From Chaunax sp. Z400 (Eukaryota > Chordata > Actinopteri > Lophiiformes > Chaunacidae), in assembly GCA_037577475.1 (NCBI GenBank), contig CM075194.1, forward strand, positions 2,767,501 through 2,831,500: a DNA stretch of 64,000 nucleotides, written 5' to 3'. Below, in pieces: positions 10,729-22,127 of this stretch. Within the stretch, counting starts at the first letter, position 1; every line of letters starts with the position of its first letter. The notes beneath the pieces are model-generated. The model had not been told where the DNA came from and did no database searches. It worked only from the letters and a program-made list of their open reading frames with translations. The position numbers and the translations under genes were made by a program.

Positions 10729-13071
10729 CTAGCTTGAGCTACATTTGCGAGGCAGAGGCAGGCAGAGCTGTTGTATTCGAGGCGAGGGGCTGGCAGAGCA
10801 AGCGGCCCGGCTAACGGCGTACGGGTCGTATCCCTCGAACAGAGCCTTCCTCTCTTTGGGACTGGACAGCTCTAGAAGTCTCTTGCTGGCTAAGTAGTTT
10901 CTCGCCGCTCTGGAGGCGAGCCAGCAATCTGAGCGCTCTCCTTCGTACATGGGGTGGTTATGCTTAGGGGCTGCAAAGGTGGAAGTAATTATGTCAAATA
11001 GCAAGTAAAATAATGCAGAATTTAGTCCAAACATTGGCTGACGGACTTACTAGCTAGTAGCTCTATGTGTGACGATGCTTTGCAGGGCACCAGGGCTTCG
11101 GGTCCTGGTTTAGATTTGTGGCCGAAGTCCTCTAGAGGCAGCCGTCTTTTAGGTTGGGCAAGTTGACAAATTCGTGAAGACGCGACCGCCGTCTGCGTCG
11201 CTCTCTTCAACTACAATCGCATTTCAGATGATGGATTAGATCATAAACGCACAAACACCAAAAAGTACAGAATTAGACATGAGCTCCTTGGAATCAATCA
11301 AACAAATGAACAGTAAATTAATTCCACTCAGTCCTGATCCAACGGACGGTGATGCAGGCGTGTCCGTCGGCCAGTTAACCGCATTAGAACCACATTAGTC
11401 CAGACTGGAATATTTCAACACTAACTGTGTGGACTCAAATTTAGAGCAGGTATTCATGGTCCCCAGAGGATGACGCTCACTGACTTTGGTCGAGCCCTGA
11501 GCATTCTGAGAGCGCCACCATGAGGCTTACATTAGCGGACGACAGTTTATCACTGCCTTATCATCTAGGGACATCAGGACAAAGTTTTCCATTACCTAAT
11601 ACTTGGATTTATGGTCAAATACTCGCAAAACTACAAGCTAACTCCCATTAGCCTCCCGTTAGCCTCAGCAGCTCTGTGTTTTGTACTACTTGGCAAACAT
11701 TAGCATGCTGACAGACCAATTGAAGAACATTTATACCTGCAAAACTTTAGCATTGTCATTGTGAGCACGTTAGCACAAAGACAGCAGCATTTGCCTCTAG
11801 CGGAACAGCTAGCATTGCGGCAGATGTGTTTTCTTGAAAATTCAAACGCAATGAAAGCTTCCTGTTTTGACGAATGTTGCTCAACATGACTCCAGAGCGT
11901 ACCTTGTTGTCAGAATCAGCTTATTTTAGGTCTGACAAATGTGTCGGGACGTCTTTGACTCATTTTATTAATGCTTCACTTAAAAGCAGATTATCCTTGA
12001 ACTATGAAGTACTTTAAGTTCAGCTGTCAGATTTCCTAAATATCTGTCATCCTCGTCCTGATCGACCACGTGCACAACAGCTTCTCAGGAAATGAAGTGT
12101 GTGTCACTCACAGGGACTAGTGGTGGGAGGTCCGGCTGCCAGCCGGCGACAGGGGCCCGAGGTTCAGCAAGACGACACACTCTGTTGGATGCAACGGCCC
12201 TGAGAGCCCATTGGCTCACATCCCACATGGGGGAACGTCTGGGGAAGGAAAAGAGATGAGTGGAGGAGGAGGAAGAGGAGAGGAGAGGATGAAGTCGGAG
12301 GAGAACATGAACAAGGTCGGACACAGAAAGTTTGAAGATGGAGAGGAGTGCTTGATGTGAGGAGGAGGTGAAGAAGAAAGAAGAAGGAAGGAAAGAAGGA
12401 AGGAACCAGGATGGCAGATAAGAGGAGGATGATAAAATACATTCAGAGGAAGAAGAATATAAACGGCAGAGTTTTATTGTCAACAACTTGAAGCTTAAAA
12501 AAGTGAAAAAAGACAAAGAAAAACAGCAAAAATTTTAATAACATTTATTACATTCAATTAATTAATACAATATAAAGGTTCATTTAGATAATAATCTATT
12601 TTATAAGTGGATTACTGATACTTTTTAACTCATTAATGTAAATCTTTCTTCATACTTCATGATACTGAAATCATAGAGAACAAGGATGAAGGTTTGACTT
12701 CTCTTCTAATATTTACGTGACTTGAGTGTAGATCTTTTTACTCCTGCACAGCTCCGACCAGCGAGGGGTTAAATCTACAAAGACAAAGAATTATGCACAT
12801 CATCACCGAAAAGCAGTAAAGGTGTGTCATGAGAAGAAAAGGATGGATAAAGAGAGAGAGAGAGGTGTACCAGGTTTGGTGGTGGATGACGTCCTCTCTG
12901 GTGGCAGCTCATCCAGCCAGTAAACAGAACGACTGGAACACAAGGAAAACAGGCCTCATCAGAGAAAAAAGGGGGACATGGAGACACAGAGGTGGTCAGT
13001 CAGGCCTACCGGTCTGGATATCTGAGCCGGTTAGCTTTGGGCTGAGCCAGCTTCTGCGTCCGAGTTGACAT
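10729..13071 (-). CDS. theg: THEG / sperm microtubule-associated protein 2
   Basis: Six small exons join in phase: 13071-13010, 12932-12871, 12774-12717, 12238-12112, 11210-11051 and 10970-10729 (stop TAG at 10731-10729). The product is 236 residues. It carries at least six copies of the family's short repeat: TQKLAQPKANRL, RVCRLAEPRAP, RICQLAQPKRR, HIELLATPKHN, RLLELSSPKER and RIQQLCLPLPRK. The family's RSVYWLDELPPERTS segment follows the first repeat. THEG proteins bind microtubules of the sperm axoneme. The chosen start sits in an exon preceded by an acceptor (CCCCTTCAG), so a 5'-UTR exon lies upstream, probably ending at 13,822. The gene lies between the receptor and shd on the same strand. 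Human THEG (SPMAP2) is also on 19p13.3. The third exon (58 nt) is the least certain, but it alone makes the phases close. Confidence 0.82.
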
Positions 13072-13821
13072 GGAAACAGTTGAGCTGAAGGGGAAAGAGA
13101 AAACTTCACAAACATGAGGACGAACAGGATGCATCAAATTCGCATTCAGTATTTATGGAATAAAATATAACTGGCTTAAATTCAATGGGTTTGCTTTTTT
13201 ATTATTATGGTAGATTAGTTTAGGTTTTATTTGGATAACACCATCGTGGCTACTTCACTATAAAATTGTGTTTTCATGCTGAAGAAACCAGAAACCAATC
13301 AAGCTTGAACAAATAATGGTCACAAAAGCTGCCCTATATTGAGATTGAGATTTTCTTTAATGGTCATTTTTATGTAGGTACATAAAAACGAAACAGCTTT
13401 TTTTTTATTATACTCAATAGTATAATAATGAATAGTAATAAATAGTATATTCAGTAATAAATATACTCACAGATAATAATACAGATGATATATATATATA
13501 TATAAAACCAATTATAAAATAAAGGCTTTCTCAGATTGGGTCAAAAATAATTTAAAAAATGCAAAGATTAGTTGCAGCCTTGATTCCCATTAAAGCCTAT
13601 GAGCCTCTGTTGTTTATAAAACATCTCAAAGATGATTGGTGGCCGTCACAAAGGTTACGCCCTCCGCGAACAGCAGAAAACCACCTCAATCAGCCAATGT
13701 AGTCTGATTACATCTAGAACCCACAGCGTTACTTTCTGAACACATAAACGACTGATAAATGTTTCTATTCAACCTATAGCGGCGTTTCTTCTGTTAGCAT
13801 AAAGCTACAATAAAGTTTACC

Positions 13822-13950
13822 TGTGAGTCGCTGGTTCTCTCGCGGTGACACCGACACCTGCTGGTTGCTAGGGGATCAGGTGACGCAGAAGATCGTCTCT
13901 ACAGACAGAGCGAGTCATGACGGAACTTCCGGTGAAGTCAGGAATTGTCC
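13822..13950 (-). other. theg: candidate 5'-UTR exon of theg
   Basis: On the minus strand a donor (GACTCACAG|GTAAAC) at 13,822 ends a CpG-rich patch. The only ATG inside (about 13,919) meets a stop after 16 codons, so the exon is probably untranslated and would splice to the acceptor at 13,090. The upstream limit is unknown. Confidence 0.35.
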
Positions 13951-14178
13951 AATCAATAACTAATGGCTGTAAGGATTAAACGAGACACGTCATCGTTTCG
14001 TTGCCAAGCTGACAGGAGTCAGTAACTATTGTGTAATCTATAGTAGTCTGTGGTCCATGAAAGGTGATTAAACGCCTTTAAAACGTGGTTTCTGGAAAGA
14101 AGAGCAGAGTGAGCGCTCCTCTCCGCTGACAATGACGTCATCTAGAAATTGTAGTATAAGTTACAGTAGCATTAGTAT

Positions 14179-14267
14179 CATTGATGTCACTGTTCATTTA
14201 TGTTTATACAATATTTCTGTCAATGTTTGTAAATGACATTTACAATAAAGTTTATATTTTTTAAAAA
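14179..14267 (+). mobile_element. 89-bp retroelement insertion with 17-bp target-site duplication (1 mismatch)
   Basis: TACAGTAGCATTAGTAT (14162-14178) and TACAGTGGCATTAGTAT (14268-14284) flank a segment ending in TCAATGTTTGTAAATGACAT, TTACAATAAAG and a T/A-rich tail. It is a second copy of the element at 6,230-6,309. One transition between the duplicates suggests it is the older insertion. Confidence 0.75.
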
Positions 14268-14284
14268 TACAGTGGCATTAGTAT

Positions 14285-14410
14285 TCAAACTTGCATTTCA
14301 AACTTTACTTAAGTAAAAAGTACAAAAGTATCATCAGCAAAAAGTACTTTAAGTGTCAAAAAATAAAATTCTGCTCCTTTATTCTGGATTAATGCGATAA
14401 TTATTTCATT
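14285..14410. repeat. dispersed fish repeat ('AAGTAAAAGTAC' family)
   Basis: TTTACTTAAGTAAAAAGTAC and the following stretch match, by recollection, a high-copy teleost repeat. A related, longer copy lies at 43,045-43,355. Confidence 0.45.
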
Positions 14411-14926
14411 AATTCAGAAAACACGGCACAGGAATAGTCAATGGTGGCCCAATAAAAATTTTAACTAAAGCCACAGAAACCACCATTTATTCCATCAAAT
14501 TACATTCTTGATCAAATTACTAAATGTCTTGAAATTACAAATTATAAAGGAGAAGAAATGCAGAAGCAGAGGTTTAATCTATAATAGAAAATATCTTTCT
14601 GTGGCTGTAAATATTATATTTGCTGCTATTTGTTCATAATTATGACAGCTTTCTTAGGTCATTTACATTATCCTAATTTATCCAAAAACTATAGTAAAAA
14701 ATAACTTTCAGGGGCCAAACCTTTAACTTCTCTTGGATTGAATTCGATACCTTTATCATTAATATTTACCTTTACTGCAGAACAAAAGGAAACATAAAGA
14801 ATCTAAACATGTACTATGAGTATATAGTACACTATATCCTGAGAAATGCCCATTTCACAACCACACATTTAAAATTCACAGACTGACATGGAAAACAACG
14901 CAGACAATTTAAAAACAGACGAAACA

Positions 14927-14932
14927 TTTATT
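14927..14932 (-). terminator. shd: likely polyadenylation signal of shd
   Basis: AATAAA on the minus strand 943 nt beyond the shd stop codon. 14,930-15,874 would then be 3' UTR and holds no other open frame of note. Confidence 0.5.
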
Positions 14933-15874
14933 TTCAATACGCATTCAAAATCTTATAAAAACAGCAAATAACAGTAAATAATCTACCAAAGCTTCTTTTA
15001 ATAGTCAGAATCACAAAGCCACAAGCTTTCAATATAATACTGTCCTTTTCTTATCTAAACTAGTACTGCAGGAGTGTTACTGAGAGAGGTTCTGTCTGTC
15101 TGGTATCATTTCACTTTGTTGTTCCCACATGGACTGAACTGAGGAGGACACTGCGGGGCACACAGCTACAGCATCAAGTAACATTCACAGGCCAGAGGAA
15201 CCAGAGACGTCGAGAGGTTAAATATGTAGCGTTTGGGTGAAACTGTATCTAACACTATCAGGGATAATAAAAGTGCTGTTTGCAGTTACATCACATTTTT
15301 ACTGCATTTTCTACTACATCTAGTTCAATCCCCCCCACCCACCCCATGCCTCATATCCATTACTGGTCACTTTTAAGATAAAACTCACAAGAAAACATGT
15401 TATGTTTGCTGCCTGGGTGAAAGTCAACCTATATGATTGGCACAAAACAAATGAAAACACAAACTTTATCCTTTCAGTACAGCCGATCTTTGCAATACAG
15501 CAAAAGACAATACACCTACGTAATATTCTGCAGATTCTCCAAACACGAGTTTGTCTCTTTATCTTTTACCAAACAGTACTGAGCAATCAATAACTGATGA
15601 CTGCCGATTCCTAGAAGCCCATTGTATCAATATAAGGGTATTTCAGTGATAAAACCATTTCACAGGCGTATATTCAGAAGCCACTAAGCTCTCTTATTAA
15701 GCTGCCAGTGTAGTTAAATGGGAAACATGGTACCAAACAGTCCAATCTCCTGTAAGCAGTGCAGGTAGAATGGCAGTAAAAAGGCATGTAGGAAAGGAAA
15801 AAGGGGCAGGAAAAAAGGTAACTATTGAGTATATAGTGTTCAGTAGCACCAGGGAAAAGGAGTATCTGTCAGTG

Positions 15875-18800
15875 TCAGAGGGTCTGCACTATGACGGGGT
15901 ACAGCAGGGACATGTGCTCGGCCCCTCTGATCGGCAGCTTGTGTGTCGTGTAGTAATGGATGACCTCGGGGATGGTGAGGAAGGGAGGGCTGTTCTCTCC
16001 AAGCACGTAGCGCCCGTCTGCAGACTGAGTGAACTTCATGTGCATGAAGCCCTTACAGCTCCTGGAGGAGGGGAAGGAGGAGGAGGAGGAGGAGGAGGAG
16101 GAGGAGGAAGAAGAAGGAAAAAGATTCATTCAAAATAAGACTTTTGTGACGTCTGCAAAATTAAGAATGAAAGTGCGTCAACGCTGTTCGAGAGGAAATG
16201 TTCACTGTGGGATAACAATGCTGCTGTGTTCTGCAGAGACGTGTGGCAGTGAGCCAATAAACATGTCATCGTGGAGTTCTGAAAAAATCAAAGTGATGCT
16301 CACTATCCTGGGAACAGATGTGAAGAAGTGAGATATATTTATATATATCAATATTTATATTGATACATTTAAGAGCAACACAAAATGAAGCAAATGCAAG
16401 GGAAGAGAGATAATGGGGGAAAAAAATTAGAAGTTGCCTCAGGGCTCAAATCAGAGAGGATTCTCTCTCCAGCCACAGACCATAGCAATACCCTAAAAGA
16501 GGCAAAAACTGGATCAGATCATTTTGGAAACAGCTCAGTGCAATAGTGTAGAACCCCTTTAAGATGTAAGTGCAATGATGTTTCAAATAAAGACAGTTTA
16601 AGGAGGATTTGTGAGATTTTTTTTCTTCAGAGCAGCTCATGAATAGAGAATAAAACATTAGGATAAGGTGGCGCTGAGACGAGACAAGCCCACACAGTGC
16701 AGTAAATAACACCTGATGGATAAATGTGGGATCCGACCTGAGCGAGAGCGAGTAGTCGTTCCTGCAGGTCTGGCTGTTCCTCACCAGGTAGGAGCTCTCT
16801 TTGCACAGCGTCAGGAGAGCTTCTGCCTCGGAGCGGCTCAGGGTTCCATGGTACCACCTGCAGAGGAAAACATGAATCCATGCAATACCTTTAGCTATAC
16901 TTATACAGGTCCTTATGATTTACTACTTCAGCTTCTGTCTTTACTCTAAACCAGTGGTGCAGATATCTGAAAACACACCTAGATCTGCAAAGTCAGCGAT
17001 TAAATAAACGAGTTCACAACATTTGACTTGAATTGTAGAAACTCCTTGATTGGCTAGCAACATAGATTTTACACAGTAAAGAAAGAAAAAAAAAGACAGA
17101 ATTTGTATCCTCCAGATGAAGATGTTTGTTGAGGATTGTTTAGGGGAAACTTAGGGATGAATTCTGTCTGAATCTGTGATGCTGACGCACCAAAGCAATT
17201 TTCTCAGTTTGCGTTTTGCCATTCAGGGAAATGAAAGCGGTCATTAATGTATACAATGCAATCATCTATGATGCAATTACAACTGCTGTCCTGATAAAAA
17301 GTAAAGCTTCCTTCAATTTTTATGTCTGTGGTTTATTTCTCAAAAAGCACTTCACTTTATCAAATTTGTGCAACTTACTGTTGGCTGAAACTCTATGAAG
17401 CCGTTTTTCTGGTCTGTTATTGCTTTTGTTGATTTGTGGTTTAATCATAGATTTTTTTATAAACTAATTTTATAATATTTTAACTGAATTTAAAATGTTA
17501 TGATGCATTTCTTCACTTGGTGTAAGACAGTTTGAATTTCCTCCATATTTTAAAAGGTTTTTTAAAGATAAACTTGCCTTGCTGGGGTTTTTTTTTAGCC
17601 TTGGATGCTAATGCTCAAAAACCATGTATGGACTAATATCTGCTATTATACCCTGGAAAAGATTTACGAGTCACTACATGTTTGGCAGGTGTTGTACTTA
17701 AACGCAAGAGAATCTGAATGAGGAGATAATTATGTGAAACTGAAAGTTGTTGTGACAGAAAAATGGCGGCTATCAGATTAAATGAGGGAAGTTTAAACTG
17801 CAGAAGTCCACTTACACCTGTCTCTCTAGCGGCATAGACGGATCCACTCGCTCCCCCAGCAGAGGAGGAGTGTCACCGACCAGACGGAGTGTCGTTGGGT
17901 CGGCTGCGGTCGACGTACCGCCTGCTTTGGTGAGCCTGGTCTGCTCTGTCTGAGCTCGTGAACGCTCCCTTTCTGCCCCTTCAAACTGAACTGAGGCCAG
18001 ACAGAAAGAAAGTCGGTGAGTTTTTTTTAAAAAGAGCACATTTATGAAACATTTAAAATGTGTATACTGGTGAGGCTTGTTTACCTGCTAGAGCTTTGGA
18101 GATGTTGTCCTTCTTCCACTCCCACGGCTGGTCGTATTCATCGGCTGGCCTCTCATCGTCCTGGGGCAGTTTGCTCTCCCTGCCGTCTATCAGGGCAGGA
18201 CCGCCCTCAACCCTCTGAGTCGGTTTCTGTGCTGCTGGAGCACCTCTGTGCTGGTGACGTGTCCTCTCCTCGTACGGGTTATCGTATAACTGGCCGCCGT
18301 CTCCACTCCCAGACCTGTTCGTCATCATGCTGTGCTGCAGTTCTGCACAACAAACACGGAGAGAGTGCATGACTTTGTGCAGAATTTAAAGCCACAAGCA
18401 GGCAAACAATGTGTTTATCATCCGTAGTTTATGAGTTATCAACAAAAATATGATTTTTAAATAATGGTAGATCTGTTTTTCTTCTAAATATAACTTCTTA
18501 CCTTTCACAGATAAATGAATTCCATATGAATGACTCATGTCTGCATTATCTCAGCTACATATAGGTGTCAGAGCCATGTCTCTACCCCTCTGTGTCACCG
18601 TACTGAAACCAATACATGTTGACTCCCTCCAAAAATACATTTTAATCTCCCAGACCGGGATCCGTTTATGTGTAGTGTTAGAACATCATGTGTTGTCCAT
18701 ATCTGGGTATTTTCATTTTGATTGGCCACCTATTACTTTTCATGATATTGGCAAAATGTGCAAGAAAAAAAAGTCCTACCTCACGATGTTGAAGAAAGAG

Positions 18801-19900
18801 AAAAAATGATCAGACTGCAGATCTGTGTTCAGACCTGCCTCAAAATTTATTCAACCCTTCTTTGGACCGAGATCCTCCCCCGACACAAAATACCTACAGT
18901 ACATACCTTTTGAAGCCTTTATGACATGCTGATATTATCATAACACCTAAATGGCACCCTTGTTGTTTAACTTAAAAATATTTAAAATATTGCACCATTC
19001 AAGAGTAAACAGTAATGAAATATTACGCTCACAAGATCAACCCTCATTCTCCATTTTTTGTTTGACTTCATAGGGCAAAAAGCCCAGCAATGGATGGAAG
19101 CTGTTAAATTATGAAAAAGCAACAAAAAAAAAGACATTTCCCCAAACCAACCTGAGATGATCCTCTGAGCCTCGAATGGCTCCATGTAGCTGCAGCAGTC
19201 TGCTGGTGCTGATGGGTTCTCCCAGTTTGGTCTGCCTCTCGGGTCTGGACGGACGTCAAAGGGGTCAGAGTAGTCGGTGTCAGCATCCAACGCTGCTGGG
19301 GCGGAGGGAACCACCTTAGTATGGAGAGAGAGAGACACAAAGAAAAATATCCCAAATGAGAGAGCTGGGAAATATAATGAGAGAATATGAGTGAGCTGAG
19401 GATTGAGGGGAGAAAAGACTTCAAAACACTAATAAAAACAGTTCTTACTGGCTCCTCTTGAACAGTCACGGGACTCAAAGGGACTTTGCAGCGGCCAAAC
19501 TCCTGGGAGTCCACTTTAATCAGTCTGTGCTTGGGTGAGACCACTTTCACCTGAGACATTAAACATGCAAACAAACAAAAAACACACTCAATGTTGATTC
19601 AAATGTCACCTCAATAGTATTCTGAGTCAATGGGAGAAACATGCATGTCTTTACCTCCAAGCCATTAGGCAGCACTGACCCAAACGCAGGGAAAGAGGGA
19701 AGGCTCACTGTGGCACTGCAAGAGCTGAAACCACCATTCTGATGCTCCTTATCAGAATGCTGGTACGGGTCCTCGAAGTCCAGCTCCTTCTGAGCTCTGT
19801 AGGCCCTCAGAATCTCACTCTCACTGTAATCTGGCCTCGGGGGCTGTGGAGGGTCACGCCTGGTGCCAAAGTTTAGGTAGTCCTTCAGCCACTTTGCCAT
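15875..19900 (-). CDS. shd: SH2 domain-containing adapter protein D
   Basis: Seven exons join in phase: 19900-19655, 19550-19449, 19314-19152, 18342-18085, 17990-17816, 16857-16738 and 16061-15875, giving 416 residues. The N-terminus MAKWLKDYLNFG with PPQPPRPDYSESEILRAYRA and DFEDPY is the SHB/SHD signature. PKHRLIKV, YSDPFD, YMEPFEAQ, LYDNPYEE and DEYDQPWEWKK follow; several are tyrosine motifs phosphorylated in this family. The C-terminal SH2 domain (about 316-412) starts WYHG, has the phosphotyrosine-binding arginine in SSYLVRNS, and ends LLYPV. It is an adaptor downstream of tyrosine kinases. SHB and SHF share much of this; the adjacent yju2 gene and human SHD-YJU2 linkage favour SHD. Human SHD is about 340 residues, so this one is longer. 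A 5'-UTR exon ends at 20,661. Confidence 0.92.
16077..16115. repeat. (GGA)n microsatellite beside a shd splice acceptor
   Basis: GGA triplets immediately upstream (minus-strand sense) of the last shd exon. On the transcribed strand they make a long TCC polypyrimidine tract ending in the acceptor at 16,062. Confidence 0.9.
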
Positions 19901-20660
19901 GGATCTGGGAAATGAAGAGGCAGGGAGAATTCATGAAACAATTTAGGGTGAGAAATGAAAAAAAAGAAAGCTTGATTCATTTCAGTCTTATGACCAGTCA
20001 TTACTTTCAGCATTAGAGCTGAAATACTGCACTTATTAAAGAGATTGTCCTAAGAATGAAGTTTTACGCATTAACAGTCAAATGACAAAACTATAACCTT
20101 GCATTTAATCTAATGTCTCTTATGAGTAAAGCAGCGTTATAATAATTATGGGGTTTTTGTGTACGCCGACAAAAATGAACTTGGTCGCTGTTGTTAAATG
20201 CCCCGAATTGATCATTCCCTGAAGAAGAAAGGTTTTGAAATCCATCAACAGGTCCTGCGAAAATAATTTTCCAGCTTTGCGAGGATAAGAAAAATAACGC
20301 CGAGCCGAAAATGGGTTTTGATAACAGAGGTTAACGCTAGCCACCGTGCTAAGTCAGCAAATCACTGAAAACACTGACAATAGCCAGTTAGCATTAGGGG
20401 GTAAATAAAAGGGTTTCTATAAGTCACTTAATAACAACGGGAGGCTAGGATCAGTGTTTCATCACAAAATACCAGCACCAAGCAAAACAGTTAACTAGAC
20501 TGTTATGTTATTTATTTTAAAACTAAAGTTTTCAGTAATTTGACCCGTACAAATGACGGACACCGCTCTACAAATATGGCAAAGCTAAGTTAGCCGGATA
20601 ACAGCTAACATCGATGCCGTGATCTAGCATTGACTGCTAACCTTACTTGTGTGAGCTCAC

Positions 20661-20780
20661 CTTCCTTCTTGGCATTGACGGCTTCCTGTACCAGTTAGGT
20701 TGTGTCTGTCTGGTTATCATTCGTTTTAACTTTACCGGGACTAAAAATAAAACATCCGTGAAATCCGTCCAGCTTCTGAG
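20661..20780 (-). other. shd: candidate 5'-UTR exon and promoter of shd
   Basis: A minus-strand donor (GGAAG|GTGAGC) at 20,661 pairs with the acceptor TTTCCCAG just upstream of the shd ATG (about 19,907). The patch is richer in CpG than the surrounding sequence. The upstream limit is not determined. Confidence 0.45.
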
Positions 20781-21344
20781 CCAAGCAGGTCAGCCAGCTA
20801 ATGTTAGCCGGACCAGTGGACCAGAACCCCCTCTCCGACTCTCTGTGAACACAACACTCACTGGCGCGGCGGAATGGCTTAAAGGGGAGTTGTGATATTT
20901 TTGGTCGGTCGGCATTAAAGCCTCACGTATATGGGGAGCATCATGACAGCTGCTAGATTCACAGATACAATCCTTTGTCTCAACGATGCATTTCCAATGA
21001 TGTGGACCGTGCCATTTTATGTAATTAAAATAATAAATTTTTAGGATATTAATATTATAATAAAACCAAAGAGTGGGTAATACTAAATGCTGAAATACAA
21101 ATAGAGATGTGGATGAGATGGCAAACAGGTAGACATGAATTTTAAAGTCAAACAGCTGAATGTATATTAAGTTTCTTTTTTTATTTAATGACAAATGACA
21201 CCACTGAAGCAGTAGATCTAGTCAATAGGAGTAAATTCTCTTAGCGGTAAGAGCTGCTGGTCACAGGGAAAATTCAAAACATGCTTAATGTAAATATTGT
21301 TATACAAGATTATGATAAAAGGAATCATTTGAACATCTACAGGG

Positions 21345-21575
21345 CAGCACAGTGATAAGGTGGTTCACACTATCACCTTACAGCAAGGTTTGGGGTTTGA
21401 ATCCTGAGGCCTTTCTAGGTTTTCATGTTTTTTTCATGTCTGTGGGTTCCAGAAACCTGTCCAGGGTGTTCCCCTGTACACCCCCCTTTTGCCCAATGTC
21501 ATTGGGGACACGCTCCAACCCCCCACCCTGTAAAGGACTAGTGGTTCTGGAAAATGATGGATGGATGAAGATCTA
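21345..21575 (+). repeat. fish SINE-like repeat ending in (GGAT)n
   Basis: The element opens GGGCAGCACAGTGATAAGGT, has the B-box-like GGTTTGAATCC (about 21,394-21,404), the 'cctgtccagggtgttcccct' segment, and ends in GATGGATGGATGA. Related sequence in the opposite orientation is at 46,487-46,660. It lies between shd and yju2. Confidence 0.6.
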
Positions 21576-21847
21576 CAGCTCCATGCCAACAAAGCAAACT
21601 CCTTACTTTGCTGCTGAACATTGTCCAATGTGATTAAATCTCCAGATAAATTCTGAGATTAATCTATGTCCTCATTGTTGACCATAAAATCGACAAGTAT
21701 ATCACCTAGGAATCAAACATGGTTGCATGAAATTTATTTTGTCCCAATTAATCATAAATGTGAATATTTAGTGCCCAAACATAGAACTTAATATTCTGAC
21801 TCTACAAGTAAAAATTAAAACAAGGACAAATAGTTAAAGCTAAGAAT

Positions 21848-21853
21848 TTTATT
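21848..21853 (-). terminator. yju2: likely polyadenylation signal of yju2
   Basis: AATAAA on the minus strand 275 nt past the yju2 stop codon. Confidence 0.5.
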
Positions 21854-22127
21854 AAACACTTAAATATAAACCTGACATTTCTCCCAAGAATCCAAACATT
21901 TTGTCTATTTTTTTTTATTAAATTCTAAGAAAAAACAGACCCATGAATAAGCGGATCATCTTAGGAATTATTTTTGTTTCACTGGGTTTCAACAGAAGTC
22001 AGTTCAGTTGGTGGTCCACAGACACAACCGGAGAGTCCCACAAACTGGTTAACACCATTCCTTTTTATCCGATGCATCATTTAAACAATTGAGTGGAAGT
22101 CACTCAAATCAACATCCGTGGATCTTT

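Noticed and set aside
12085..12516. 143-codon minus-strand frame read as one protein
   Set aside because: Only its last third (12,238-12,112) is a theg exon; the rest is intron, a purine-rich tract giving poly-Ser/Phe.
15875..19900. Calling the SH2 adaptor SHB or SHF
   Set aside because: The SH2 and N-terminal motifs are shared, but length, motif order and the yju2 neighbour favour SHD.
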